The notes beneath the pieces were generated by a model. That model worked only from the letters and a program-made list of their open reading frames with translations, made no database searches and was not told the DNA's origin. Shown here one piece after another: positions 1 to 9,344 of a DNA stretch of 64,000 bases. Positions within the stretch are counted from its first letter, which is position 1; each line of letters opens with the position of its first letter. Origin of the DNA: Heliorestis acidaminivorans (lineage in GTDB: Bacteria > Bacillota > Desulfitobacteriia > Heliobacteriales > Heliobacteriaceae); the NCBI RefSeq assembly GCF_008933955.1, contig NZ_WBXO01000001.1:434001-498000 (forward strand). Direction: 5' to 3'. Made by a program: the position numbers and the translations under genes.

Positions 1-1940
1 TGACGAAGAATATTGGGCGAAACAGCTACGTCAGAGCGATAATCTGCCGATGTAACCCAGAGGCGTAAGATATCAGCACCCATATCTTTAATTACATCAA
101 GAGGATCAACACCATTACCTAGGGATTTGGACATCTTTCGTCCCTGCTCATCAACAAGGAAACCATGAGTTAAGACGGCTCGATAAGGTGCTGTTCCTTT
201 AGTAGCTACAGCTGTAGAAAGAGAAGAATTAAACCAACCACGATGCTGATCAGAACCTTCTAAATAAAGATCAGCAGGCCAGCTAAGCTCTTCACGGGCA
301 TCCAAGACAGCCGCGTGGGAAGAGCCAGAATCGAACCACACATCCATAATGTCTGTCTCTTTACGGAATTTACTGTGCTTGCATTTTGTACATGCTAAGC
401 CTGGTGGCACTAGTTCGTCAGCACTTTTGGCAAACCAGATATCTGAGCCATGATCTCTAAAGAGCTGTTTAATGTGCTCAATTGTCTCATCGGTAATGAT
501 TGCTTCTCCACAATCATTACAATAGAAAATTGGAATCGGCACTCCCCAGATGCGCTGTCTAGAAATACACCAGTCGCCACGATCAGCCACCATGTTATGA
601 ATCCGATCTCGTCCCCAGCCTGGAATCCATCTTACTTTTTCTATGGCCGCTAATGCTTCTTGACGAAACCCATCGATAGAGGCAAACCATTGTTCCGTCG
701 CTCGGAATAAAATGGGATCTTTACAGCGCCAACAATGTGGATATTGATGTCTTACTTTGGAAGATTGCACTAGTCGATTTCTTTTAGCTAGTTCTTCGAT
801 AACGACACCGTTAGCTTCTGTAGTTTTGAGACCAGCAACAAGACCACCTTCAGCTGTAAAACGTCCCTGATTATCTAAAGGAGAGATAACAGGCAAGTCA
901 TAATTTTGGGCTACAATAAAGTCATCTTCACCATGTCCTGGAGCTGTATGAACACAACCAGTACCTTGCTCCAGCGTTACATGCTCTCCCACAATAACTA
1001 AAGACTGTCGATCCATAAAAGGATGATTACAACGTACGAATTCTAGTTCAGATCCTGTAAATTCTTGTTCAATCTTGCCTACACCAAGACCTGTTATCTC
1101 ACCAAAAGAAGTAAGCAACTCTTTGGCCAAGATCAATTTTTCATCGCCATAGGCAACAAGAAGGTATTTGAATTCTGGGTGAAGAGCAATAGCGACGTTA
1201 GCAGGTAAGGTCCAAGGTGTAGTAGTCCAGATAACAATGGACACTTTTTCTGTGTCAAATAAGCCTTTACTATCTAGTACAGGAAACTTGACATATATAG
1301 AGTTAGATTCTTTGTCACCATACTCAACTTCCGCTTCTGCTAAGGCTGTTTCACAAGATGCACACCAATATACAGGTTTCATCCCTTTGTAAATATATCC
1401 TTTTTTGGCCATTTCACCAAAAATACCAATCTGCTCTGCTTCAAAATCTTTTTGCAAAGTCAGGTAAGGGTTTTCCCAATCACCACGCACACCTAAGCGC
1501 TTAAACTGTTCTCTTTGAATATTTACGTATTTTAAGGCATACTCCTGACAGCGTTGACGAAATTCTAAAGGAGATACAGCATGTCTATTTAGGCCTAGTG
1601 CTTTAATAGCTCTTTGCTCAATAGGCAAACCGTGTGTGTCCCATCCTGGTACATAAGGGGCATCATAACCAGCCATAGATCGATATTTTACAATAAAATC
1701 TTTCAAAACTTTGTTCAAAGTATGACCTAAGTGAATATCACCATTAGCGTAGGGCGGACCATCATGTAGAATAAATTTCTTTTTTCCTTGATTTGCTTTA
1801 GCTACTTCTTGGTATAAGTTGATTTCTTCCCAGTACTGTAACATATCTGGTTCTCTTTTGGGGAGGTTTCCTCGCATAGGAAATTCCGTTTTAGGTAGAT
1901 TTAATGTTTTTCCATAGTCTAGTGTCTCTTTTTCTGTCAA
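1..1940 (-). CDS. ileS: Isoleucyl-tRNA synthetase (3' end cut by window)
   Basis: Class I aminoacyl-tRNA synthetase that charges tRNA-Ile. The reading frame is open to the window edge; 646 codons are present and roughly 280 C-terminal residues (anticodon-binding and zinc region) are outside. The N-terminus reads [20 protein letters not shown], typical of bacterial IleS. The HIGH-type region is seen in [19 protein letters not shown] and the KMSKSLGN loop is encoded near 113-139. The start is TTG at 1938-1940, preceded by GGAGAGGTG. The leader is a T-box, which independently supports the assignment. It ends the divIVA-side cluster, the usual Firmicutes position. Confidence 0.96.
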   Translation of the reverse strand, partial: MTEKETLDYGKTLNLPKTEFPMRGNLPKREPDMLQYWEEINLYQEVAKANQGKKKFILHDGPPYANGDIHLGHTLNKVLKDFIVKYRSMAGYDAPYVPGWDTHGLPIEQRAIKALGLNRHAVSPLEFRQRCQEYALKYVNIQREQFKRLGVRGDWENPYLTLQKDFEAEQIGIFGEMAKKGYIYKGMKPVYWCASCETALAEAEVEYGDKESNSIYVKFPVLDSKGLFDTEKVSIVIWTTTPWTLPANVAIALHPEFKYLLVAYGDEKLILAKELLTSFGEITGLGVGKIEQEFTGSELEFVRCNHPFMDRQSLVIVGEHVTLEQGTGCVHTAPGHGEDDFIVAQNYDLPVISPLDNQGRFTAEGGLVAGLKTTEANGVVIEELAKRNRLVQSSKVRHQYPHCWRCKDPILFRATEQWFASIDGFRQEALAAIEKVRWIPGWGRDRIHNMVADRGDWCISRQRIWGVPIPIFYCNDCGEAIITDETIEHIKQLFRDHGSDIWFAKSADELVPPGLACTKCKHSKFRKETDIMDVWFDSGSSHAAVLDAREELSWPADLYLEGSDQHRGWFNSSLSTAVATKGTAPYRAVLTHGFLVDEQGRKMSKSLGNGVDPLDVIKDMGADILRLWVTSADYRSDVAVSPNILR

Positions 1941-1967
1941 TGTATTCACCTCTCCGTATAATAAAAA

Positions 1968-2205
1968 AACCCCTTACTTACGCAAGGGGCGAGTTAGCTC
2001 GCGGTACCACCCTAGTTTACTGTTACAACTGAGGCACTAATTCATGTACCTTATCACATCGATCACAGTCTCATTAACGCGGGTAACGGCCGCTTCCGTT
2101 GTCAGTTACTATTGCTTCACTGACACAGCTCCCGGGTGATATAGTATGGTCATCTAGCCCTGGCTTCCACCTAACCCAGGTTCGCTGTCAAGACAATAAC
2201 ATACT
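1968..2205 (-). promoter_or_regulatory. T-box riboswitch (isoleucine) upstream of ileS
   Basis: The minus strand carries the T-box core AGGGTGGTACCGCG at 2000-2013. It is followed by a terminator hairpin (CCCCTT...AAGGGG) and a run of seven T at 1969-1990. Upstream is a long stem I region. An ATC codon in the sequence TATATCACCCGGG is a plausible isoleucine specifier. Uncharged tRNA-Ile is expected to stabilise the antiterminator. The core and terminator are read directly; the stem I boundaries and specifier are inferred. Confidence 0.92.
1969..1990 (-). terminator. Regulated terminator of the ileS T-box
   Basis: On the minus strand, stem CCCCTT/AAGGGG with an 8-nt loop is followed by TTTTTTT, directly after the T-box core and before the ileS ribosome-binding site. 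Confidence 0.85.
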
Positions 2206-2260
2206 ACCTGTCCCATTCTTTGCCTTTTTTCCGATTCTAATATAAACTTTGTTAACTCTA

Positions 2261-2881
2261 TCAGTATACAGCTTTTTTGTTATCAGATCCACTAAGCTCT
2301 GGAGAACCTTCAAAGGCAGAAGCTGTCTCAGCATAAGCGATACCTTCCACTTCTTGAAAATTACCAGGAAGTCCTTCATATTCTTCCACGTCTCTTGCTT
2401 CATAATCAACGTAATTTTGTTCGTATTTATCTAATTCTTTCTCTTCTTCACCTTTGATAGCTTCTAATTGAGATAGCAGCATAGCTCTAAATTGAACACG
2501 GAACTGTCGAGATTGATTTTTTAGGCGTTCAAAATCTTGCTCTAATTCTCTTTGTTTGCTCTTCGCATTAGAGATGATAATCTCAGACTGATGACGTGCT
2601 TCTTTGAGCAATAATTCCGATTCTCGTTCAGCTGTAATTCGTACTTCATCGGCAGTTTTTTGGGCTAGTAAGAGAGTATTGTTCAGTGTATCTTCTAGCT
2701 GACGATAGCGATGCAAGTTCTCTTCTCCGCGGGCTATTTGCTCTTTAAGAATCATGTTCTCTTTGTAAAGAGCTTCATAATCTTGTGCTATTCGCTCTAA
2801 GAAAGTATCAATTTCTTCAGGTTTATAGCCCCAGGCGGATTTTTTGAATTCTTTCTGATGGATTTCTAAAGGTGTTAACAT
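2261..2881 (-). CDS. divIVA: DivIVA-family cell division/polarity protein
   Basis: Coiled-coil protein that binds curved membrane at septa and poles and positions division or chromosome-anchoring partners. The 206-residue product starts MLTPLEIHQKEFKKSAWGY, with the conserved lipid-binding N-terminal segment ending in the YKPEEIDTFL motif. A long glutamate/arginine-rich coiled coil spans about residues 30-150, followed by an acidic, low-complexity tail. The start has AGGAGG upstream. It sits between ylmH and ileS, as in Bacillus. The tail (about 55 residues) is poorly conserved in the family. Confidence 0.95.
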   Translation of the reverse strand: MLTPLEIHQKEFKKSAWGYKPEEIDTFLERIAQDYEALYKENMILKEQIARGEENLHRYRQLEDTLNNTLLLAQKTADEVRITAERESELLLKEARHQSEIIISNAKSKQRELEQDFERLKNQSRQFRVQFRAMLLSQLEAIKGEEEKELDKYEQNYVDYEARDVEEYEGLPGNFQEVEGIAYAETASAFEGSPELSGSDNKKAVY

Positions 2882-2899
2882 AGCTACAGAACCTCCTCG

Positions 2900-3688
2900 C
2901 TAAAGCTCAACAGGTTGCCAGATCTTTAATGAAATACGACCTTTTTTGGTAGTTCCTGTAATTTCTTGCACTCTGGCTCGACCATAACCTCGTAAAGATA
3001 GCAGGTCTTGATCTTCAATGACAAAGTCTATTCTACTAGTTTCACGACCGTTAACGCGCAGCAAACCTTTTTGAACTAATTCAGCGGCTTTAGAGCGAGA
3101 AAGAGACCAAACTGCCGCTATAATAGCATCAGTTCTCAGAGAAGAAACGGTTATAGAGCGTATTTTTCCTTCTTCTAGAAAAGGAGGGATTTCTCCTACT
3201 GAAATAGCTGAAACTTCGATTCCATACTTATTTACCTCTCGCCAATGAGACTCAATGTAGGGTGCCAGTGTAGCATCTACAACGACAGCGCAACCTTTTT
3301 CAGTTATTTTTAGGTCGCCTATTTTTTCTCGGCCAATCCCTATACCGAGCAGTGACCCCAAATAATCTCGATGCTTTACTTTGCCATGACCTTTGGCAAG
3401 CTCTCCCTTCAGCCATTGCAAGTTATTATCTGCTTTATCGTATTCATAAGGATATAAGATAAATCGTTTGCGCTCTGCTTCTTCATAACCTCCATCGAGG
3501 TAAAAATAAAGAGCTGAATAGCCTTGCAAGAGCTGGGAAGCCTTCTCGAATAAAAAAGGCTCTAGAAAGTTACTGTATTGAACCTTACCGCTTCGTTGGC
3601 AAAGCTCCGCTTGATCAATAAGTCTGCCCAGGGGCTCACGCATATCTTCAGCAACGTGTTCTAGAAACTTTCCTCTGCCTTTAGTCAT
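2900..3688 (-). CDS. ylmH: YlmH-type S4-domain RNA-binding protein
   Basis: Cytoplasmic RNA-binding protein of the YlmH family, linked in Firmicutes to division and ribosome rescue. The C-terminal S4 domain (about residues 175-240) has the characteristic RSKAAELVQKGLLRVNGR segment. I start it at the ATG at 3686-3688, two bases after the yggT stop, which suggests translational coupling. A TTG seven codons upstream (3709) is the alternative and would overlap yggT; neither has a clear Shine-Dalgarno. The product is 262 residues, the usual family size. Confidence 0.93.
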   Translation of the reverse strand: MTKGRGKFLEHVAEDMREPLGRLIDQAELCQRSGKVQYSNFLEPFLFEKASQLLQGYSALYFYLDGGYEEAERKRFILYPYEYDKADNNLQWLKGELAKGHGKVKHRDYLGSLLGIGIGREKIGDLKITEKGCAVVVDATLAPYIESHWREVNKYGIEVSAISVGEIPPFLEEGKIRSITVSSLRTDAIIAAVWSLSRSKAAELVQKGLLRVNGRETSRIDFVIEDQDLLSLRGYGRARVQEITGTTKKGRISLKIWQPVEL

Positions 3689-3690
3689 TT

Positions 3691-3948
3691 CTATAAGAAA
3701 AGAGACCAAACAATCTGTTCAGCTATACTTAAAAGAATAAAAGCTACAATTGGCGTAAAATCAATAGGCAATGACTTGGGAATCGGTATAACTTTGCGTA
3801 GTGGTGCAAGGATAGGTTCTGTAACTTCATAAATAAACTTAAATACTGCATTATTTGGGTTATGAGGAAAATAGGAAACAATAACACGAACTAATATAAG
3901 GATTTTCATCACCCAGAAAGCCGTAGAGATAATCTGGCCTAGAACCAA
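3691..3948 (-). CDS. ylmG: YggT/YlmG-family small membrane protein
   Basis: 85-residue integral membrane protein with two hydrophobic helices (about residues 3-25 and 62-85). Between them is the family motif EPILAPLRKVIP, then a second proline-rich turn. YggT/YlmG proteins are associated with division genes in Firmicutes and with nucleoid distribution in plastids; the molecular role is not settled. The start is TTG with GGGGG upstream. It lies between proC and ylmH. Confidence 0.93.
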   Translation of the reverse strand: MVLGQIISTAFWVMKILILVRVIVSYFPHNPNNAVFKFIYEVTEPILAPLRKVIPIPKSLPIDFTPIVAFILLSIAEQIVWSLFL

Positions 3949-3968
3949 AACTCAACCCCCGTTCTTCA

Positions 3969-3996
3969 AAGAACCCGGCGATATCGCCGGGTTCTT
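3969..3996. terminator. Perfect palindrome downstream of proC, likely terminator
   Basis: Perfect 28-bp inverted repeat; each arm reads AAGAACCCGGCGAT. It lies directly after the proC stop codon. A T-run follows on the plus strand (4000-4004) and only a short TTCTTT on the minus strand, so its use as the proC terminator is an inference from position and GC-rich stem. Confidence 0.6.
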
Positions 3997-4002
3997 GCTT
4001 TT

Positions 4003-4824
4003 TTAGGATTCACCTAGCTGACGAGCACGTTTGGCTGCTACGTGTAGTGCCTCAAATAAGGCAGAGCGCATTCCCTTTTGCTCTAAGGCTTCGATAGCAG
4101 CAATTGTAGTTCCACCGGGCGATGTAACTTTATCTCGTTCTACAGCAGGATGGTTTCCTGAATGCAGTACCATTTCTGCAGAACCAATTACTGTTTGTAG
4201 AGCCAAATTGCGAGCTAAATCGCGAGGCAATCCTTCACGTACTGCTCCATCAATCAGTGCTTCAATGAATAAGTATACATAAGCCGGCCCACTGCCACTT
4301 AGCGCTGTCACAGCATCCATATAAGACTCTGGGACAAGCTCAGCCGTACCTACCGCCTTCATTAAGATCAAAGCGGCTTCTAACTCTTCATCCTTAACAG
4401 CAGTGCCCCGTGATAAGGCAGAAGCGCCTTTGCCAATAAGAGCAGGTGTATTAGGCATTACACGAACGACAGCAACACCTTCTGGTAAGAGAGCTTCCAG
4501 CTTTTGTAGGGATATTCCTGCCGCAACGGAAATTATGAGATGGTCTTTATGAATTACATTCTCTAAGGAAGCAAGCACCTTCGGCAATACTTGTGGTTTT
4601 ACAGCCAACAGTAGTATCTGACATTCTCTACATAATGCTTCGTTATCTTTATATATATTTACAGAAAGTTCATTTTTTAAGTACTCTAATCGTTCCTGAG
4701 ATAGATCAGAAACAGCTAAACGTTCAGGCGGTAAGATTTTGCATAAGCCCCTTAAAAGTGCCTCTGCCATTGCACCGCCACCGATAAAGCCAACTTTTCT
4801 CTCAGAAAGATACTGTTGACCCAA
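4003..4824 (-). CDS. proC: Pyrroline-5-carboxylate reductase
   Basis: Reduces 1-pyrroline-5-carboxylate to L-proline with NAD(P)H, the last step of proline synthesis. The product is 273 residues. It has an N-terminal Rossmann fold with VGFIGGGAMAEAL, the VRVMPNTPALIGKG segment, and the C-terminal dimerisation region with the signature ALSGSGPAYVYLFIEAL and TSPGGTTIAAIEAL. The start is TTG at 4822-4824 with GGAG seven bases upstream; a GTG at 4833 lies right after that Shine-Dalgarno and is less likely. It sits in the ylm cluster next to sepF, common in Firmicutes. Confidence 0.96.
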   Translation of the reverse strand: MGQQYLSERKVGFIGGGAMAEALLRGLCKILPPERLAVSDLSQERLEYLKNELSVNIYKDNEALCRECQILLLAVKPQVLPKVLASLENVIHKDHLIISVAAGISLQKLEALLPEGVAVVRVMPNTPALIGKGASALSRGTAVKDEELEAALILMKAVGTAELVPESYMDAVTALSGSGPAYVYLFIEALIDGAVREGLPRDLARNLALQTVIGSAEMVLHSGNHPAVERDKVTSPGGTTIAAIEALEQKGMRSALFEALHVAAKRARQLGES

Positions 4825-4835
4825 ACTATTCACTC

Positions 4836-5330
4836 CTAGCCTTTACTAGCCCAGGCCATGGGGCGTATTATTGTATTCTCAGAAACAAAGTCTCCTGATA
4901 TATCTACATGACTGGGCGCAAACACAAAAATATTCGCACCTACTTTTTGCATAGAACCGTTGAGCGCATAAGTTGTACCACTAATAAAGTCAATCATACG
5001 CTGAGCCATCTCGCGATCAGTGTTTTCTAGGTTTAGAATAACTTGCCTTCTGTTCTTCAGATGATCAGCAATGCTTTGTGCTTCATCAAAGCTTTTGGGA
5101 TCTACGACCACAACTTTATGATCCTTCTTCTGCCTCTCCGATGCCAAGCTTACAACAGGAGCGCTCAAATTCCGGTCGTTACGTTCTGCTGTAGGTCGTT
5201 TCATAGAAAAAATATTTTTCTCTGTCTCTTCGTCTTTAGTGCTTTTAGTATTGGTAGTTCTTTCTTCGACCTCTTCATACTCATCACCTAAGCCCATGAT
5301 ATTGTAAAACTTATCCATGAACTTCGCCAC
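4836..5330 (-). CDS. sepF: SepF/YlmF cell division protein
   Basis: Membrane-tethering partner of FtsZ. The 164-residue product has an N-terminal amphipathic membrane-targeting stretch ([15 protein letters not shown]), a charged linker (about 15-70) and the C-terminal SepF domain with [20 protein letters not shown] and [20 protein letters not shown]. The start is GTG with AGGAGGA upstream. With ftsA absent from the dcw cluster of this window, SepF is a good candidate for the main FtsZ membrane anchor. Confidence 0.95.
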   Translation of the reverse strand: MAKFMDKFYNIMGLGDEYEEVEERTTNTKSTKDEETEKNIFSMKRPTAERNDRNLSAPVVSLASERQKKDHKVVVVDPKSFDEAQSIADHLKNRRQVILNLENTDREMAQRMIDFISGTTYALNGSMQKVGANIFVFAPSHVDISGDFVSENTIIRPMAWASKG

Positions 5331-5346
5331 TTAAAAGCTCCTCCTT

Positions 5347-6036
5347 TCAATTACCACCAAAAATAGCTGTTCCTACACGAACAAGAGTAGCGCCTTCTTC
5401 CACAGCCACTTCTAAATCATTAGACATACCCATAGATAGCTCCCGCATAGCTACGCCTTCTAACTTAAGCTCAGCTAACTCTAGCGATAGTTCGCGTAGC
5501 TTACGAAAGACCCAGCGAACTTCTTCTGGATTCTCTGTATATGGCGCCATGGTCATGAGACCTTGAACAGTCAGGCCCTCTAGCTCAGTTAGTTGCTTCA
5601 AAAAAGCAGGGACTTCGTCTATCTGTAAGCCTTCCTTGCTTTCCTCTTGCGCAACGTTCACTTCTACAAGACAAGAAATAGGTCTGCCGAGATAGCGGGC
5701 ATATTTTTGGATTTCTTTTGCTAATGAAAGGCGATCGAGTGAATGTATTAATTCTACTTTGTCATAGATGTACTTAACTTTGTTAGATTGTAATGTACCA
5801 ATCATATGCCATCGCACAGGGGGGTTTTGCAGTTGATCAATCTTCTTCATAAATTCTTGAACACGATTTTCGCCTAATGTAGTAACACCAGAGGCAACAG
5901 CCGCTTCTATATCAGCAATAGCCACATTCTTAGTCACTGCAACGAGGGTAATATCATCAATATTACGTCCTGCTTTATCCGCAGATGCCTTGATTTTTTG
6001 GCGAACACGATTGAGATTCTGTTCTACATGACCCAT
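5347..6036 (-). CDS. ylmE: YggS/YlmE-family PLP homeostasis protein
   Basis: Single-domain alanine-racemase-fold protein that binds pyridoxal 5'-phosphate and buffers the PLP pool; it has no proven enzymatic activity. The 229 residues include the PLP-lysine region LVAVTKNV (about 30-37), [25 protein letters not shown], and the C-terminal phosphate-binding [21 protein letters not shown] in two overlapping blocks. The ATG start has GGAGGG upstream. It is 16 bases from sepF and probably cotranscribed. Confidence 0.95.
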   Translation of the reverse strand: MGHVEQNLNRVRQKIKASADKAGRNIDDITLVAVTKNVAIADIEAAVASGVTTLGENRVQEFMKKIDQLQNPPVRWHMIGTLQSNKVKYIYDKVELIHSLDRLSLAKEIQKYARYLGRPISCLVEVNVAQEESKEGLQIDEVPAFLKQLTELEGLTVQGLMTMAPYTENPEEVRWVFRKLRELSLELAELKLEGVAMRELSMGMSNDLEVAVEEGATLVRVGTAIFGGN

Positions 6037-6130
6037 CTATGCTCAATCCCTCCAACCTGCTTCGTATTTCGCCACCAAAAAGGGAAATCCTGCTACATCT
6101 AGATAAAATTCTATCCCTTTATTAAGATTT

Positions 6131-7120
6131 TTATTTTATTTCTTGCCCTTCTACTACAAATTGAGGATTTAGGACAACTAAATCGCCCTCTCTAATACCT
6201 TCCACAACGACTTGGTCACCTACGATAGCTAAAACCTCAACAGGCCTCCACTGGGCCTTCTTTCTTATGCTTAGCAAGAGACCATCTTGCCCTTCTTTTT
6301 GAACAATAGCTTTTTCCGGCAAGATAAAACCGCGATATGTTCTGTCAACAACCAGAAGTGTCATTTGTCGTTCCTTGATAACTTCTGTTGGAGGATTAGA
6401 AATTTGCAAAACTACCCAGGCATCTTCTCCTCCCCGAACATTAATGACACGTGCCGACATAGTTGGTCCCTCAGGACTTAAGGCTAAAGTTAACCGCGCC
6501 CCAGGTACTAGAGCCCTTCCTAAGTCTTGTATGTTATAGTGAGCTAAGAAGTGAGCCTTATCAAGATTATTGATAACTTTGAACAGAGCTTGTCCTTGAT
6601 AGACTAATTGTTCTACCTCGATAATCTCCTTACGTACTGTAAGATTTGACAATTGCTCTACATCGATTTCTTCTAAAACTCTAGGTGTCATAATATCTTC
6701 TAAACCATCCGTGTTATAAACAACCAATCCGGAGCGAGGCGCCATAAAATCTTGCACCGTTCCCATCACTTCTCCTGATGGGTTAACCGTTTTTACACGA
6801 GCTACAGGTGCTCCTAATCTTACACGTTCACCATCGCCAATAAGAGATTCAAGTCGACCTGTAATTGGTGTATAGACAATAGTTTCGTCACGAATGATCC
6901 AACCAGGCAAATGACGAGTATCAGCTATTTGTCCCATGCTGGCCGGTTCTGTTTCAACAACAGCTTTTACGATCAAAGATGTAACTTTTCCTTTTAGAAA
7001 CCAGAAAAACAATGCAATTGTAATGATAAGTAGTACTAATATAGCTACTTTAAGCAGAGCCGATCTTCTACGACGGCTCATAGCTTCTTTGCCAAGTGGA
7101 ACCATTGTAAGCCGGGACAT
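6131..7120 (-). CDS. HlyD-like membrane-anchored adaptor protein
   Basis: 329-residue protein with an arginine-rich cytoplasmic start (MSRRRRSALLK), one transmembrane helix at about 22-44, then an extracytoplasmic part with a biotinyl-lipoyl-like hairpin region (TPITGRLESLIGDGERVRLG) and beta-rich adaptor domains to the C-terminus. This matches HlyD/RND-adaptor-like proteins. No cognate transporter is encoded next to it; the neighbours are ylmE-sepF and a uracil permease. The function is unknown; the position beside sepF suggests an envelope role, which is inference only. The start is an ATG with GGAGGGG upstream. Confidence 0.85.
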   Translation of the reverse strand: MSRLTMVPLGKEAMSRRRRSALLKVAILVLLIITIALFFWFLKGKVTSLIVKAVVETEPASMGQIADTRHLPGWIIRDETIVYTPITGRLESLIGDGERVRLGAPVARVKTVNPSGEVMGTVQDFMAPRSGLVVYNTDGLEDIMTPRVLEEIDVEQLSNLTVRKEIIEVEQLVYQGQALFKVINNLDKAHFLAHYNIQDLGRALVPGARLTLALSPEGPTMSARVINVRGGEDAWVVLQISNPPTEVIKERQMTLLVVDRTYRGFILPEKAIVQKEGQDGLLLSIRKKAQWRPVEVLAIVGDQVVVEGIREGDLVVLNPQFVVEGQEIK

Positions 7121-7171
7121 CTTTATGACCCCTCCTATTATTGTCTTCCCAGCAGTTCCCTTGTAATGTTA

Positions 7172-7203
7172 AAGCCCGAATCGACAATTGTCAATCCGAG
7201 CTT
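7172..7203 (-). terminator. Hairpin downstream of uracil permease
   Basis: Two 16-nt arms meet at a central GACAATTGTC. They pair fully only on the minus strand, where three imperfect positions become G-U wobbles; on the plus strand they would be C-A mismatches. It lies after the permease stop and before the HlyD-like gene. It lacks a strong T-run, so terminator or 3'-end stabiliser are both possible. Confidence 0.55.
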
Positions 7204-7247
7204 ACTGGCAACTAAGCTTTTACTATAATCTAAAGTTAATTTGGAAT

Positions 7248-8504
7248 TTATTCTTTCACGCTATCGTTAGTAAGTTTCTTGACTTCTAAGAGACGAAAGA
7301 TCAAGCTCAAAATAATAGCAACTACAGTAGCTAAAGCCATTCCTTTTAGGGTAAAAGCTCCCCAAGACAACTGTGCCCCACTGACTCCAATAACTAGAAC
7401 AACAGAAGTAAGAATAAGGTTGCTTGCTTTAGAGTAATCGACCTTCGTTTCCACGAGCATGCGCACACCAGAAGCGGCGATAACGCCAAAAAGCAGGAGT
7501 GAAACACCACCCATAACAGGCGTAGGAATCGTTTGTATAGCTACGGCTAGTTTACCGACAAAAGATAGTATAATAGCAATTATAGCGGCGCCACCAAGCA
7601 CCCAAACAGAGTATACTCTTGTAATTGCCATTACACCGATATTCTCGCCATAAGTCGTATTAGGTGTAGAACCAAAAAATCCTGATAAGGTCGTTGATAA
7701 GCCATTACCGAGTAAAGATCGATGCAGTCCAGGATCTTTGGACAAGTCTTTCCCCACAATATTACTGGTTACAACAAGGTGACCTATATGCTCTGCAATA
7801 ACCACAAGAGCGGCAGGAGCAATAATAGCAATTGCTTCCCATTCAAAAGTAGGCCTATATATAGTAGGCATGGCAAGCCATGGGGCTTCCTGAATAGCTG
7901 TTAAATCAACCATCCCCCAGAATAAAGCAAGAAAATATCCAGCCATAACGCCGACTAGAATAGGAATTATCGCTAGGAAACCTCTAAATACCAAAGAGCC
8001 TAAGACAGTTACGGCAAGAGTAAATAATGAAACTATTACTACTTGTGGCTCTATAACTTCTGCCGTCAGTCCAGCCATTCCAGCGGCAACAGGTGCTAAT
8101 TCAAGACCAATGACAGTAACAATAGCTCCCATTGCGGCCGGTGGGAAGACAATTTCCAGCCACCTAGTACCGGCAACTTTTATGATTAAAGCAACAAGGG
8201 TAAAGATCAGACCAACAACAATAAAGCCACCTAGAGCGGCTTCATAACCATATTGTGGTAAGACAAGTACAACTGGTGAGATAAAAGCAAAACTTGAGCC
8301 AAGATAAGCAGGAATCTTGCCTTTACATAAAATGAGATAAAGAAGCGTACCAATACCATTAAATAACAAAATAGTTGCAGGATTGACATTAAAGTAAATC
8401 GGCACAAGGACCGTAGCACCGAACATAGCAAAAAGGTGTTGAAAACTAAGTGGAATTGATTTCAGTATGGGTGGCCTTTCATCAACTTGTATTTCTCGTC
8501 TCAT
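7248..8504 (-). CDS. uraA: Uracil permease (NCS2 family)
   Basis: 418-residue polytopic membrane protein with about 14 hydrophobic segments, of the nucleobase-cation symporter-2 family. It has the N-terminal LSFQHLFAMFGATVLVPI, the substrate-binding SSFAFISPV, IAEHIGHLVV and NGLSTTLSGFFGSTPNTTYGE, the last typical of uracil transporters. It likely imports uracil with protons. It is separated from phoU by a terminator, so it should have its own promoter in 8505-8613. I found no PyrR-type or purine riboswitch-like leader. It is probably unrelated to phosphate uptake despite the adjacency. Confidence 0.93.
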   Translation of the reverse strand: MRREIQVDERPPILKSIPLSFQHLFAMFGATVLVPIYFNVNPATILLFNGIGTLLYLILCKGKIPAYLGSSFAFISPVVLVLPQYGYEAALGGFIVVGLIFTLVALIIKVAGTRWLEIVFPPAAMGAIVTVIGLELAPVAAGMAGLTAEVIEPQVVIVSLFTLAVTVLGSLVFRGFLAIIPILVGVMAGYFLALFWGMVDLTAIQEAPWLAMPTIYRPTFEWEAIAIIAPAALVVIAEHIGHLVVTSNIVGKDLSKDPGLHRSLLGNGLSTTLSGFFGSTPNTTYGENIGVMAITRVYSVWVLGGAAIIAIILSFVGKLAVAIQTIPTPVMGGVSLLLFGVIAASGVRMLVETKVDYSKASNLILTSVVLVIGVSGAQLSWGAFTLKGMALATVVAIILSLIFRLLEVKKLTNDSVKE

Positions 8505-8613
8505 AAAAGTTTTCTACTCCTTAGCAATAAGTAGCCTTTCTAGCTTTAACTATGTACAAATTAATAAGCTATCATACTAGAGCGCAGAGAGTATTAGGAG
8601 AAAACTTTTCCCT

Positions 8614-8646
8614 AAAAAAAAGCTCCACAACATTTCGTTGTGAAGC
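8614..8646 (-). terminator. Intrinsic terminator of the pst-phoU operon
   Basis: Minus strand: GCTTCACAAC and TGTTGTGGAGC form a stem around a short loop, followed by TTTTTTTT. It lies 17 bases after the phoU stop. Confidence 0.92.
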
Positions 8647-8662
8647 ATTAAGAGTTTTGATT

Positions 8663-9331
8663 TTATTCATTTAAGTAGGCACGCTCACCTGTAACAAGAT
8701 AGACTACAGATTCAGCAATATTGGTGGCATGATCGCCAAAGCGCTCTAAGTGACGTGCAATAAACAAGAGGTGTGTGGCCTGTGCAATAGTTTTGGGATC
8801 TTCTAACATTATTGCCAAGAGCTCACGAAAAACTTGTTTGTATAAAGCATCTACTTTGTGATCCATTTCACTCATTTTTATGGCCATATCTTTGTCATCT
8901 TTGATGTAGGAGTCAAGGCCACCTTTTACCATCTGCTGACAGATCTCTGACATAAGCGGTATATCGATAAGAGGCTTAATATATAGTTGCCCGGCTATGC
9001 GACGACAGGACTTAGCTATATCGACAGCGTTGTCAGCCATTCGCTCAAGCTCGACAGAAATTCTCCAAGCGGCGCTAATTTTACGTAAGTCCTTAGCCAT
9101 AGGCTGTTGCATAGCGATCAGTTTCATACAACTATCTTCTATTTCAAGCTGTAATCTATCTAACTCATCATCGCCATCAATGACAGCATCTGCAAGTGCA
9201 ATATCTTGATTAACTAGCGCTTCAGTGCTTTTGTGAATCGCTTCTTCTACCAATGTTCCCATGTGTAGCAACTTGGCTTGTAGATCTCTTAAAGATTGGT
9301 CAAACTCTGTTCTAATTGCCATATGCTCCAC
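8663..9331 (-). CDS. phoU: Phosphate transport regulator PhoU
   Basis: Cytoplasmic two-repeat helical-bundle protein that links the Pst transporter to PhoR-type signalling and limits phosphate uptake. The 222 residues contain two PhoU repeats (about 15-105 and 118-210), each with the metal-binding E/D-x-x-x-D pattern (ELERMADNAVDIAKS; HLERFGDHATNIAE). It is the last gene of pstSCAB-phoU, 13 bases after pstB. The start is an ATG with a moderate Shine-Dalgarno. Confidence 0.97.
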   Translation of the reverse strand: MEHMAIRTEFDQSLRDLQAKLLHMGTLVEEAIHKSTEALVNQDIALADAVIDGDDELDRLQLEIEDSCMKLIAMQQPMAKDLRKISAAWRISVELERMADNAVDIAKSCRRIAGQLYIKPLIDIPLMSEICQQMVKGGLDSYIKDDKDMAIKMSEMDHKVDALYKQVFRELLAIMLEDPKTIAQATHLLFIARHLERFGDHATNIAESVVYLVTGERAYLNE

Positions 9332-9344
9332 CCTTTCTATTCTA

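Noticed and set aside
2188..2434. Small frames on both strands overlapping the divIVA end and T-box leader
   Set aside because: They lie across the T-box stem region and the divIVA 3' end and lack start signals.
3969..3996. Palindrome after proC as an attachment site or mobile-element end
   Set aside because: There is no matching copy in the window and no integrase; a terminator role is simpler.
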